This document shows positions 26,026-36,474 of a stretch of 64,000 nt of DNA, piece by piece; position 1 is the first letter of the stretch, and each line of letters opens with the position of its first letter. Source of the stretch: Pyxidicoccus sp. MSG2 (lineage in GTDB: Bacteria; Myxococcota; Myxococcia; Myxococcales; Myxococcaceae); the NCBI RefSeq assembly GCF_026626705.1, contig NZ_JAPNKC010000001.1, forward strand, positions 3,782,001-3,846,000. The letters are read 5' to 3'. The position numbers and the translations under genes are program-made. Below the pieces are notes generated by a model. It saw nothing but the letters and a program-made list of their open reading frames with translations, ran no database searches and was not told where the DNA came from.

Positions 26026-26577
26026 ATGAACCCCATCGTCCATGGCGAGCTCGCGTGGCTCGCCGCCCAGGGCCTGCGCGAGCGCAGGGACCGCATCCTC
26101 GTCGTCTGCGCAGGGCTGGCTCCGGACCTGGACGGGCTCAGCCTGCTCGGAGGCAAGGACTGGTACGAGCGCTATCACCACGTCCTCTTCCACGGGTACG
26201 TGGGCGCGCTCGTCACCATGGCGGTGTGCACCGCGCTGGCGCGGCAGCGGGCGTGGGTGGCGGGCCTGTCACTGCTGGCCTTCCACCTCCACATCGTCTG
26301 CGACCTCGCGGGCAGCGGGCCCGGCTGGCCCATCCACTACTGGTGGCCGAACAGCATGCGCGAGTGGTTCTGGGACGGGCAGTGGGACCTGGCCTCGTGG
26401 CAGAACAGCATCATCGGCCTCGCGGCCACGCTGGCGTGCCTGGCGTGCGCGCTGCGCTTCCGGCGCACCATGGTGGAGGTGTTCTCCCCGCGCTGGGACG
26501 CGGAGGTGACGCGCACGCTGCGGCGCCGGTTCCTCGGGGAGGTGGACTCCCCGAGCTCCACGCCGCCGGTGCGGTGA
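26026..26577 (+). CDS. YdjM-like membrane-bound metal-dependent hydrolase family protein
   Basis: 183 aa. Conserved His/Asp positions of the YdjM/DUF457-like family are visible: MNPIVHGELAW at the start, APDLDGL, YHHVLFHGYVGAL, and FHLHIVCDLAGS. Two or three membrane spans are predicted. The family is called a putative membrane metal-dependent hydrolase; the reaction is not established. Starts at ATG 26026, 57 bp after the Cys-rich gene. Confidence 0.75.
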   Translation: MNPIVHGELAWLAAQGLRERRDRILVVCAGLAPDLDGLSLLGGKDWYERYHHVLFHGYVGALVTMAVCTALARQRAWVAGLSLLAFHLHIVCDLAGSGPGWPIHYWWPNSMREWFWDGQWDLASWQNSIIGLAATLACLACALRFRRTMVEVFSPRWDAEVTRTLRRRFLGEVDSPSSTPPVR

Positions 26578-26578
26578 G

Positions 26579-27730
26579 TCACTGCGGCTGCTTGCACTCG
26601 CGGCGCAGCGCCTCCACGCGGTCCTTGGGCATGGCGCGCACCGTGGCGGGCACCAGGGCGCGGAAGCGCTCGCAGCGCTCCGTCACGTCCTGCTCCTGCT
26701 CCAGTTGCTTCAGGGCCACGTCCGCCGCTTGCGACGGCTGGCCCTTGCGCTGGTAGAGCCGCTCCAGCAGCACGTACGAGCCCTCCGGCCGCGGGTTCTC
26801 CGCCACCTGGCGCTTCGCCGCGTCAATCGCCTCGTCCACCCGGCCCTCGCGCTCCAGGTCCGACGCGCGCTCCAGGTCCTCCGTCTGGGTGCAGTACGGA
26901 AGCAGCGACCGCACCTTCTGCATCATGTCGCTCTTCGACTGGTACAGCTTCGAGTCCACCGAGCGCCAGATTTCGCAGCGCGTGCCGCGCCGCTCGCCCT
27001 GGATGAGCTTCGACACCTTCTCCGCCACCTTCGTCGCCGCATCCGTCCGCCCCAGCTTCTCCAGCCGCTTCGCGAAGTTCAGGTGGTCCATCGCGTCCTG
27101 CGAGTCCCGGTACGGGCTCACCTCCAGGTGCTTCTCGTAGCTGCGCACCGCCGCGTCCACGTCGCCCTCGTTCAGCTCCGCCTGGGCCAGGTCCTTGTTC
27201 GCCTGCGGGTGGAACGGGTTGAGCGCCACCGTGCGCTTGAGCAGCGACACCCGCAGCGACTCGCTCTTCTGCCTCAGACTCAGCTCCCAGTAGGCCCGTG
27301 CGTCCTTCGTGCCCTTGTCCACCAGTCGCTGGTAGATGCCGAGCGCGCGCTGCTTCAGCTCGCCCCGTGAGCGCGCCTGCGGGGACTCGCGGAAGGACGT
27401 GTTCCAATACCCCTGCGCGAGCGCGAGCTGCACGTCGTTGTTGTCCGGGTCCCTGCGCTCCGCCTCCTGCAACAGCTTCACGGCCTTCTCGCAGCCCGCC
27501 TTGTCGAAGCCGTCCGATGCGCAGTTCTCCTGCGCCAGGCGGATGCCCTCCTTCGCGTCGCTCGACAGCACCGAGGGGGCCGCCACGGAGGGCGTGAGCG
27601 CGGCCGATTGCGGCGAAGGGGGCGCCGCCTGCGCGCGCTCCGGAGGAGGCAGGGCCTGGGCCTGGGCGTGGGACGGCAGGGGGACGAGCAGCGCCAGCAG
27701 GCACACGCAGCGGACATGAAACGCGGTCAT
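26579..27730 (-). CDS. Secreted/periplasmic TPR protein
   Basis: 383 aa from ATG 27730, chosen because AAGGA lies seven bases upstream and a clear signal peptide follows (FHVRCVCLLALLVPLPSHAQA). ATG 27748 overlaps the previous stop and is an alternative. TPR-type helical pairs run through the protein (DAAVRSYEKHLEVSPYR, DEAIDAAKRQVAENPRPEGSY). A cluster of Cys (ENCASDGFDKAGCEKA) may form disulfides. Cotranscribed with the M15-like lipoprotein gene. Function unknown, probably a scaffold in the envelope. Confidence 0.75.
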   Translation of the reverse strand: MTAFHVRCVCLLALLVPLPSHAQAQALPPPERAQAAPPSPQSAALTPSVAAPSVLSSDAKEGIRLAQENCASDGFDKAGCEKAVKLLQEAERRDPDNNDVQLALAQGYWNTSFRESPQARSRGELKQRALGIYQRLVDKGTKDARAYWELSLRQKSESLRVSLLKRTVALNPFHPQANKDLAQAELNEGDVDAAVRSYEKHLEVSPYRDSQDAMDHLNFAKRLEKLGRTDAATKVAEKVSKLIQGERRGTRCEIWRSVDSKLYQSKSDMMQKVRSLLPYCTQTEDLERASDLEREGRVDEAIDAAKRQVAENPRPEGSYVLLERLYQRKGQPSQAADVALKQLEQEQDVTERCERFRALVPATVRAMPKDRVEALRRECKQPQ

Positions 27731-27744
27731 GGAGGGTTCCTTCC

Positions 27745-28959
27745 TCATCGCTGCACGTGGACGTGGTCCGCGGCCGGGTCGTTGCAGTCGAGGAACGTCA
27801 CCGGGCCGTTCTCGCTGAAGCTGTTGTCCTCGCCCGCCACGCGGATGCCCGCCAGCTCCACCACGCACATGAGCTGCCGCGCGTCCTTGCCGGGAATGGA
27901 GAGGCTGCGCGGGTCCAGATCCAACGCCAGCCCGCGCGTGTGCCGGCTGTTGATGGTGCCCGAGCCGATGAACTTGTTGCGCTGCGGGTTGCGGAACGCG
28001 CTGGTGATGATGCGCTCCAGGCTCACCCGGGTGGCGCGGTTGTTCGCGGGCGTGTCGGCGATGCCGTTGGGCCCGGCGCGGATGACGCCCGCGCAGCCGC
28101 CGTTGACGCGCGCGCCGACGCACACGTCGTCTCCCTTCGGCTCGGTGTCCCCCAACGCTCCCATCATCAGCACGGCCTGCCCGGGCGAGACCACGGTGGA
28201 GGAGGGACTCGCCGCCCGCGTCCCCACCGGCACCACCTGCACGTCGTCGTTGAGGATGCGGTTGACCTCCGCCTCCACGTCGCTGAGCAGCTTCTCCAGC
28301 TCGCCCGGCTTCTCCTCGACGATGATGGAGTAGTTGCCCCGGTTGAGCGTGGTGCGCCCCGGCACGCTCACGTTCGTCAGCGTCGGCTGGAAGGTCGTGC
28401 CGTAGTCCACGTACTCCTGCCGGAGGATGTCCGCCTCCTCCTGGCGGATGAAGGAGGTGGGCGGCAGCTTCGCCTCCAGCGTCCCGCCCTCCAGCACCAG
28501 CGTGGCCACCACCTCGTACTCCAGCGGAGGGTTGGGGTCCCTGCTGCCCGTCCTGGGCAGCGCCGAGGTGCCCTTGAAGACCAGCTCCGGGCCCGTCGCC
28601 ACCGCGGGCACCGCGGGCCCGGACTGCGTCCCCACCGGCTTCACCGTCCAACGGATGCGGTCCACCAGCCCCGGCTCGCCGCCCTCCACCCGTGCGTGCG
28701 CCACCATCTCCTCGCGCGTAACGAAGGACGTGCGCGCCGTCGTGCCCTCGCGCCGGGTGAAGATTTCCGTGAGCGCCAGCGTCACCGGCTGGCCCCCAAT
28801 GTCCTTCGTGACCTCGACCAGGGGGGGAGGCGGCGCGCCGCTGCCGCCCGTGGCCGGGCCGGCATCCTCCTTCGCCTCCTCGGTTCCGCACTTGCAGCCC
28901 GTGGCGAGCACGACGCAGGTCAGCCCCGCGGCCAGCCACCAACGTGGATTCCTTTTCAC
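27745..28959 (-). CDS. Lipoprotein with M15/VanY-like peptidase motifs
   Basis: 404 aa from GTG 28959, with GGGGGTG upstream. The signal peptide ends in a lipobox-like LATGC. The C-terminal 130 residues contain NSRHTRGLALDLDP (HxxGxAxD-type) and a terminal DHVHVQR, the two metal-ligand elements of M15 D,D-/L,D-carboxypeptidases, so a murein peptidase or a derived binding protein is likely. The middle region is unassigned. Its stop overlaps ATG 27748 of the downstream TPR gene. Confidence 0.68.
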   Translation of the reverse strand: MKRNPRWWLAAGLTCVVLATGCKCGTEEAKEDAGPATGGSGAPPPPLVEVTKDIGGQPVTLALTEIFTRREGTTARTSFVTREEMVAHARVEGGEPGLVDRIRWTVKPVGTQSGPAVPAVATGPELVFKGTSALPRTGSRDPNPPLEYEVVATLVLEGGTLEAKLPPTSFIRQEEADILRQEYVDYGTTFQPTLTNVSVPGRTTLNRGNYSIIVEEKPGELEKLLSDVEAEVNRILNDDVQVVPVGTRAASPSSTVVSPGQAVLMMGALGDTEPKGDDVCVGARVNGGCAGVIRAGPNGIADTPANNRATRVSLERIITSAFRNPQRNKFIGSGTINSRHTRGLALDLDPRSLSIPGKDARQLMCVVELAGIRVAGEDNSFSENGPVTFLDCNDPAADHVHVQR

Positions 28960-29261
28960 GAGCGCTTCACCCCCCGCCGCGCCGTCCGAGGTGACTCCCG
29001 TCGGGCGCGGCCGTGTAGCGACGCGCGCATCTTGCGTGAGCCGCCACGCGCCGCCGCGCGCTCCCGGGTCGCGGATGTCCGTGGGAGGACGCGCTCGCGC
29101 GAGACGACGCACTGCCCGACGCTGCGCCCGTCCCCGGGGGCAGCGCGCCCCTCTCCGCCGCCCCTCCCCGCGAGTCACCCACACGGTGAACGGAGCGACA
29201 GTTGCACCGCGGGCGGGCTGCCTGCGCGCCGCGAAGCAGGCCCTTCCCGCCCCGCCGCGCC

Positions 29262-29318
29262 GGGGCATCCTGCCCCCGATGGGGCGATGTGCCCCACTTC
29301 GACGGGGCCGGGCGCCCC
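29262..29318 (+). promoter_or_regulatory. Three tandem enhancer-type dyads (GGGGCA-N3-TGCCCC) upstream of the sigma-54 promoter
   Basis: Site 1 at 29262-29276 is GGGGCA-TCC-TGCCCC (perfect arms). Site 2 at 29281-29295 is GGGGCG-ATG-TGCCCC (one change). Site 3 at 29304-29318 is GGGGCC-GGG-CGCCCC (weaker). Centres are 19 and 23 bp apart and lie about 50-100 bp upstream of the -24 element, as expected for an NtrC-type activator. The rest of 28960-29430 has no gene I can support. Confidence 0.65.
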
Positions 29319-29360
29319 GGGCCGCGGCCGCTTCCCGAGGGATGCTCCCTCCACGGGAGG

Positions 29361-29377
29361 CTGGCACGGCCAATGCT
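29361..29377 (+). promoter_or_regulatory. Sigma-54 (-24/-12) promoter
   Basis: CTGGCACGGCCAATGCT fits the YTGGCACGrNNNTTGCW consensus at all but one position (A for the first T of TTGC), with exact GG-to-GC spacing. Transcription would begin about 29388, 43 bp before the small secreted protein gene. Confidence 0.75.
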
Positions 29378-29430
29378 CCTGCTCCGGTCAGCCGCGCGAA
29401 ACCCCGCGCGGCGCACCGGAGTGAAACCTC

Positions 29431-29646
29431 ATGAAGCGCACCCTGTCCCTCGTTGCTGGCCTCGGACTTTCCCTTGCGTCGCTGGGAGCCTTCGCGGCCC
29501 CGCCGAAGGCCGCCACCACCGACGGTCAGAAGCCCGCCGCCGCTGCCCCGGCGAAGCCCGCCACCAAGGGCAAGAAGGCCAAGGCGCACGCCGCCGCCCC
29601 CGCCAAGCCTGCCCCGGCACCCGCCGAGGGCTCCAGCGGCAACTAA
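29431..29646 (+). CDS. Small secreted Ala/Lys/Pro-rich protein
   Basis: 71 aa. A signal peptide (MKRTLSLVAGLGLSLASLGAFA) is followed by about 49 basic, low-complexity residues (repeats of PAKPA and KKAKAHAAA). GGAGTG lies upstream of ATG 29431. It is the first gene after the sigma-54 promoter and precedes a histidine kinase and its sigma-54 activator, a layout reminiscent of zraP-zraSR in enterobacteria, although it has no sequence likeness to ZraP that I can see. Possibly a periplasmic sensor partner (inference). Confidence 0.7.
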   Translation: MKRTLSLVAGLGLSLASLGAFAAPPKAATTDGQKPAAAAPAKPATKGKKAKAHAAAPAKPAPAPAEGSSGN

Positions 29647-29751
29647 CCGCCGCTTTCCTTGCAGCACTCGCGGTACGTTGTGAGTACCTACCTCCGGTCC
29701 GTGAGCTCCACCCCCTCGCCCACGGACCGGGGAAGCCTCTACAGACCTCCC

Positions 29752-31214
29752 GTGAGACTCGCTCGCAAGTTCACCCTGGCCCTCGTCCTGCTCGCTGTCG
29801 CCGTCATCTCCGGCCTGCAGTACATCCAGGTGCGCCGCGAGCTGGAGCGCTCCGCGCTGGACATGCAGCACGACCACCGCCTCCTCGGCCACACGCTCGC
29901 CGGCGCCATCGGCAAGGCGTGGCAGCTCGCCGGTGAGCGGGAGGCCCTCACCCTCCTCCACCAGTCCAACCGCTTCCAGGAGCAGGTGCACCTGCGCTGG
30001 GTGTGGCTCGACGGTGGCCCCGGCACCCCGTCCCTGGACGGCTTCCCGCCGAGACTGCTCGCCACGCTGCGCGCGGGGCAGGACGGCTCCATGGTGGACC
30101 CGAGCCCGGAGCCGGGCCTGCTGCACTCGTACACGCCGGTCATCATCAACAACCAGCGGCTGGGGGCCATCGAAATCACCGAGTCGCTGGGCGACCAGCA
30201 GCAGCACGTGCGCACCGTCGTGGTGGGCACCATCGCCGCCACCGCCGCGATTACGGCCGCCTTCTTCGTGGCCGCCATGGCCATGGGCCGGCGCCTCGTG
30301 GGCGAGCCCGTGGACCGGCTGGTGAAGCTCGCGCACCGCATCGGCCAGGGCGACCTCACCGCGCGCGTGCAGCTCCCCCAGCGGCGCGGCGACGAGCTGA
30401 CGACGCTGGCCAGCGCGATGAACCGCATGGGCGAGCAACTGGAGGAGACGCGCGCGCGCCTCGCCTCGGAGACGGCCGCGCGGCTGTCCGCGGTGGAGCA
30501 CCTGCGGCACGCGGACCGGCTCACCACCGTGGGCAAGCTGGCCTCGGGCGTGGCGCACGAGCTGGGCACGCCGCTCAACGTCGTCATGGGCCGCGCGAAG
30601 ATGATTTCCAGCGGCGAGGCCGAGGGCGAGGAGGTGAACGAGTGCGCTCAAATCATCTCCCAGCAGGCCCAGCACATGACGGGCATCATCCGCCAGCTCC
30701 TGGACTTCGCCCGGCGCCGCGCGCCCCACCGCGCGCCGGAGGACGTGCACGGCCTGGTGGAGCGCTCGCTCAGCCTGCTGCGGCCCATGGCGTCCAAGCG
30801 CAGCGTGGCGCTGGAGGCCCAGGTGCCCGCGGGGCTGGCGCTGGAGGCGGATGGAGGACAGGTACAGCAGGTGCTCACGAACCTGGTGATGAACGCCCTG
30901 CAGGCCATGAAGCGCCCGGGCACCGTCCACGTGCGCGCCGAGGAGGTCCGCGCCACACCGCCGGCCGCGGAGGGCGGCGCCGAGGCCGACTACGTGCGGC
31001 TGGACGTGGAGGACCAGGGCGACGGCATCCCCGCGGACGTGCTGCCCCACGTCTTCGAGCCCTTCTTCACCACCAAGGACGTGGGCGAGGGCACGGGCCT
31101 GGGTCTGTCCGTGTCCTACGGTCTGGTGAGAGACCATGGGGGCTGGATTGGCGTGCGCAGCGAGCCCGGACGCGGTAGCTGCTTCTCCATCTACCTGCCA
31201 CGAGGAGGGAACTG

Positions 31215-31215
<1 letters not shown>
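29752..31215 (+). CDS. Membrane sensor histidine kinase (NtrB/ZraS type)
   Basis: 487 aa from GTG 29752; upstream in-frame starts at 29701 or 29659 cannot be excluded. A first membrane span (FTLALVLLAVAVISGLQYI), an extracytoplasmic sensor of about 120 residues and a second span (VVVGTIAATAAITAAFFVAAMAMG) precede HAMP. HisKA has SGVAHELGTPLNVVMG with H269 as the phosphorylated His; HATPase motifs NLVMNALQAM, DQGDGIP and GTGLGLSV follow. Its stop overlaps the start of the response regulator gene (TGATG), so they form a pair. Confidence 0.92.
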
Positions 31216-32582
<1,367 letters not shown>

Positions 32583-32583
32583 G

Positions 32584-33825
32584 TCAGGGGAGCGACTGGA
32601 GGACGAGTCGCGCGAGGGCCTCGAAGTCCCCGTCGAAGTGGTGGCCGCCCTTTCGTGCCACCACGCGCCAGCCGGGCCTGGGCGGCAGCTTCGGGCACAG
32701 GCTCTCCGACGCCTCCTTCGCGCCGTAGACGCACAGCAACGGTGTGTCGCCGAGCGCCTCCACGTCGGGGAGGACGGGAAGGCTGGGGTGCTTGCCGATG
32801 CCGAAGAGGTCGGTGACGTGCACCTCGAACTCCGCCTCCTGTCCTGGAGCGATGAGGGCCACCAGTCGCAGCCGCTCGCGCAGCTCCGGTGGCAGGCGGG
32901 CCGCGATGGCCGGCACCAGGTCCGCGCCGCGCGAGTACCCCACCAGCAACACGCGCTGCCGGCCCCACGCGGGCAGGTAGTGCCGCAGCGCGCGCGCCAC
33001 GTCCGCCGCCGTCTCCTCCGGCGTGCGCCGCTTCCAGAAGTAGCGGAGCGAGTCGAGCGCCACCACGGGAATGCCCGCGTCCGAGAATGAGGTGGCCAGG
33101 GCCCGGTCCAGCGCCGCCATGCCGCCGTCGCCCGTGACGATGAACGCCAGCGTGTCACTGCCCTGCGTCTTCGCGGCCACCTCCACCAGCGGCAGGTCCT
33201 TCACCGCATCCGAGGCCGTGGAAGGCAGCGGTGCGGGCACGGAGGCCGCGTCATAGGCGGACAGCAATTGGGGCAGCGTGCGCGCCGGCACCAACTGCTG
33301 GCCCGAGGTGTGCCCGTGCTCGCGCCCAGGCCCCGCGCAGAAGGTGACAGACAGGGACTTCGCCGGGTGCACGTCCATGCCCACCGCGCCGGTGAACGTC
33401 CCCGCGGGAGCCTGGGCCAGCGCGGCGTCCGCCAACCCCGCGCCGGCGCCCACGCCGACGAGCGTCGGGTGGAGGTACTCGGGCAGGCCCGCGTGCTGCT
33501 GGAAGCCCTGGCTCAGTGCCTCCAGGTCTCCCGCCGGGTACGCACAGCCGGACTCGCGCTCCAGCGCGCGCAGGTATGCCCGCGCGTCCACGCCCAGCAC
33601 CAGCGCGCCGTGCTCCGCCAGCACCGACGCCAGCTCCGCGCCGCGCCCGCTTCCCGGGGGTCCGTCCGACAGCAGTAGCGCCACCGACGCGGGCGGGGCC
33701 CTGGGGCGCGTCACCACCACCGTGCCCAGCCGACCGAAGCGCGCGGTCTCCGAGCTCGCATCCACCGGCACCGCGGCGCACGTGGCGAACAACAACCCCA
33801 GCACTACGAGTCCCCTGCGTCTCAT
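32584..33825 (-). CDS. acvB: AcvB/VirJ-like hydrolase (probable lysyl-phosphatidylglycerol hydrolase)
   Basis: 413 aa, with an N-terminal signal peptide (LVVLGLLFATCAAVPVDA). Two related halves are seen: an N-terminal one with a degraded hydrolase-like fold and a C-terminal VirJ alpha/beta-hydrolase part with FIVTGDGGMAALDRALA, the nucleophile elbow GYSRGADL (S298) and GGHHFDGDF (catalytic His region). In rhizobia and Agrobacterium AcvB cleaves lysyl-phosphatidylglycerol in the periplasm and is encoded with the MprF-like LpiA; here ATG 33825 overlaps the mprF stop (ATGA), the same pairing. Confidence 0.85.
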   Translation of the reverse strand: MRRRGLVVLGLLFATCAAVPVDASSETARFGRLGTVVVTRPRAPPASVALLLSDGPPGSGRGAELASVLAEHGALVLGVDARAYLRALERESGCAYPAGDLEALSQGFQQHAGLPEYLHPTLVGVGAGAGLADAALAQAPAGTFTGAVGMDVHPAKSLSVTFCAGPGREHGHTSGQQLVPARTLPQLLSAYDAASVPAPLPSTASDAVKDLPLVEVAAKTQGSDTLAFIVTGDGGMAALDRALATSFSDAGIPVVALDSLRYFWKRRTPEETAADVARALRHYLPAWGRQRVLLVGYSRGADLVPAIAARLPPELRERLRLVALIAPGQEAEFEVHVTDLFGIGKHPSLPVLPDVEALGDTPLLCVYGAKEASESLCPKLPPRPGWRVVARKGGHHFDGDFEALARLVLQSLP

Positions 33826-36371
33826 CGCGCCACCACCCCGCCCAGTCCTCGCGACACCAGCGCGGAGACGTTGGCCAGCACCCGGGGCAGTGCCAGCCCT
33901 CCGGGCGATGCGAGGAAGCGGGGCGCCCATGCCGGCTTGAACTTCTCCTTGTACTGCCGCAGCCCCTGGAAGTTGTAGAAGTGCTCGCCGTGCCGGAAGA
34001 GGAACGCGCCCATCCGGTTCCACATCGGCGCCAGGCTCCGGGCCTCGAAGCCGCTGAAGGGCGCCATGCCCAGGTTGAAGCGGCCATAGCCCTGCCGCCG
34101 TCCCCACAGCATCAGCGACACGAAGAGGAAGTCCATCACCCCGTGTGGACTGCCCGGTCGGTAGCGCATCAGGTCCAGGCTCAGCTCGTCCTTCACCTCC
34201 GGCGCCCACACGTTGGCGAACCCCCAGGGCCTGCCGTCCCGGCGCACCACGGCCACCGGCCCCTCCTCCAGGTAGCGCGGCGAGAAGTAGCCCAGGCTGA
34301 AGCCCTTCTCGCGCGTGTGCTTCTCCTCCAGCCACGCGTCGGAGATGGCCTTCAACTCCGGCAGCAGCGCCGGCACCGCCTCGCGCGGCAGCACCTCGAA
34401 GGTGAGGCCCTCGCGCTCCAGCTTGTGCACGATATGGCGCAGCCCCCTGCGCTCCGGCCCGTCCAGGCCGAAGTCCGCCAGTGGCACCGTGGCCTCCTCG
34501 CCCAGCTTCAGCAGCGACAGTCCCAGGTCCAGGTAGCGCGGCAGCGACCTCGCGCACACCTGGTAGAAGCAGGCCTGTCCCTCGTGCCGGTCCGCCAGCG
34601 CCTGGAAGTGCCACGCCAGCTCCGTGGCCTCGCCCTCCGGCCCCACCGGGTCCCCCATGGACACCCAGCTGCGCCCGGCCACGCCGTACATGAGGAAGGC
34701 CGAGCCCCCGTTGTTGAAGAGCAGCGACTTGTCCCCCACCAGCGCCAGGTACGCCGCGGACTCCGGTGAGTGCGACACCAGTGGCCGCACGCGCGCCAGC
34801 GCCGCCGCGTCCGGAGGCCGGGGACGTGCGGACGCGGGCCGCAGCAACGCGGCCACGCCGAACAGCAGCCCCGCGCCCAGCACGCCCACCGTGGCCCGCA
34901 TGAAGCGCGGCGCGTCCCCGCCGAAGGTGAACTGCCACCACAGCGCATGGCTGTAGGCCACGTGCCGGTACGCGAGCAGCCCCAGTCCCACCGACGCGGC
35001 CACCACCACCCCCGTGGCCAGCAGCCACCCCGGGCTGAAGACGTCCTCGAGCAGCGACGCGCGCCGGTGGAAGCGCGCGCGGAAGGGCACCAGCGCCAGG
35101 GCCAGCGCCAGGAGCAGCGCCGCCTCCTCGTAGTCCACGCCCTTGATGAGCGAGAACACCGCGCCCGCCACCAGCGCCACCTGCGTCATCACGTAGGCCC
35201 CATCCAGCCGGCGCTGGAGCCCCTGCGCCAGCACCAGCAGCGCCAGTCCGGCCAGGCTGCCCAGCAGGTGCGACGCCTCCATCAGCGGCAGCGGGACGAG
35301 GTCCTTCAGGAAGGACAGCCGCTCGGGCACCGTGGGCGTGGCACCGGAGAAGAGCAGCACCGCACCGGCGATGAAGGCCGCCGCGGACGCCATCCACGGC
35401 ACCACCGGAGCGAAGGTGTCCCGCGTCACACGCGCCGCCCGTCCCAGGCGCTCGCGGTGCAGCCCCACTTCGTGGAGGGCCAGGAGCAGCACCGCCACGG
35501 TGAAGGGCAGCAGGTAGTAGACGACGCGGTAGACGAGCAGCGTGCCCAGCACGAGGGGCGCCGGCACGGCGGGCGACAGCGCCGCGAGGATGAGGGACTC
35601 GAACACGCCCAGTCCTCCGGGCACCTGACTGGCGATGCCCGCCAGTTGCGCCAGCGCGAAGAGTGCCACCAGTCCCGGCAGCGACACGCCCGCGCCCTCG
35701 GGGAGCAGCACCCACAGCACCAGCGCCGCCAGCGCCCAGTCCAGGCACGACACCGCGAGCTGGGCCACCGCCAGCCCGGGCGTGGGCAGCGTCACCTCCA
35801 CGTCGCGCACCCGCAGCGGGCGGCGCACCCACGCGCAGGCCCCGAGGTACACCAGCAGCAGGCCCAGCATGCCCAGCCCCAGCGCTCGCGCCACCTCCGG
35901 CGGGAGTGACAGCAGCGCCGACGCCCCGCGGCCGGCCACCAGCGCCGTGCCCGCCACCGCCAGCAGCCCCGACCAGAACGTGAGCGCGTTGAAGGTGGCC
36001 ACCTGCGCGACGTCCAGCGCGGACAGGCCGTGGGCGGAGTAGAGCCGGTAGCGCACCGAGCCTCCGCTGAAGAACGACATGCCCACGTTGTGGCCGAAGG
36101 CGTAGCCGATGAAGGACGTGAAGCCCACGTGCCGGTACGGCAGCCCCCGGCCGACGTGCCGCAGCGACAGCACGTCATACAGCGTCAGCGCGAGGTAGTT
36201 CGCGCCGGTGACGAGCAGCGCCAGCAGGACGCGGCCCGGGGGAATGGCCGCCAGGCCCGCCCGCACCTCCCCGCCCCGCAGCGTCGCCAGCTCGCGGTGC
36301 AGCACCCAGGCCGCCACGCCCAGCAGCACCAGGGGCAGCAGGGCGAGGGCCACGCGCCGCAGCCTGTCCAT
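33822..36371 (-). CDS. mprF: Lysylphosphatidylglycerol synthetase/flippase
   Basis: 849 aa. An N-terminal flippase domain with about 14 membrane spans (GYAFGHNVGMSFFSGGSVRYR is conserved in the family; IASQVPGGLGVFESLIL follows) is fused to a C-terminal DUF2156 aminoacyl transferase (LLFNNGGSAFLMYGVAGRSWV, GVMDFLFVSLMLWGRRQGYGRFNLGMAPFSG). It transfers lysine, or possibly alanine, from tRNA to phosphatidylglycerol and flips the lipid, lowering surface charge and giving resistance to cationic peptides. Cotranscribed with acvB. Confidence 0.92.
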   Translation of the reverse strand: MDRLRRVALALLPLVLLGVAAWVLHRELATLRGGEVRAGLAAIPPGRVLLALLVTGANYLALTLYDVLSLRHVGRGLPYRHVGFTSFIGYAFGHNVGMSFFSGGSVRYRLYSAHGLSALDVAQVATFNALTFWSGLLAVAGTALVAGRGASALLSLPPEVARALGLGMLGLLLVYLGACAWVRRPLRVRDVEVTLPTPGLAVAQLAVSCLDWALAALVLWVLLPEGAGVSLPGLVALFALAQLAGIASQVPGGLGVFESLILAALSPAVPAPLVLGTLLVYRVVYYLLPFTVAVLLLALHEVGLHRERLGRAARVTRDTFAPVVPWMASAAAFIAGAVLLFSGATPTVPERLSFLKDLVPLPLMEASHLLGSLAGLALLVLAQGLQRRLDGAYVMTQVALVAGAVFSLIKGVDYEEAALLLALALALVPFRARFHRRASLLEDVFSPGWLLATGVVVAASVGLGLLAYRHVAYSHALWWQFTFGGDAPRFMRATVGVLGAGLLFGVAALLRPASARPRPPDAAALARVRPLVSHSPESAAYLALVGDKSLLFNNGGSAFLMYGVAGRSWVSMGDPVGPEGEATELAWHFQALADRHEGQACFYQVCARSLPRYLDLGLSLLKLGEEATVPLADFGLDGPERRGLRHIVHKLEREGLTFEVLPREAVPALLPELKAISDAWLEEKHTREKGFSLGYFSPRYLEEGPVAVVRRDGRPWGFANVWAPEVKDELSLDLMRYRPGSPHGVMDFLFVSLMLWGRRQGYGRFNLGMAPFSGFEARSLAPMWNRMGAFLFRHGEHFYNFQGLRQYKEKFKPAWAPRFLASPGGLALPRVLANVSALVSRGLGGVVAR

Positions 36372-36474
36372 GCAGAAGCCCTCCCCTCCACCAGCATGCG
36401 CATGCCACGCCCGGCGGGCACTGCCAGCCAGGCAGGGGCTCAGCGCGGCGGCGGCATGAAGCCGGGCGGAAGGC

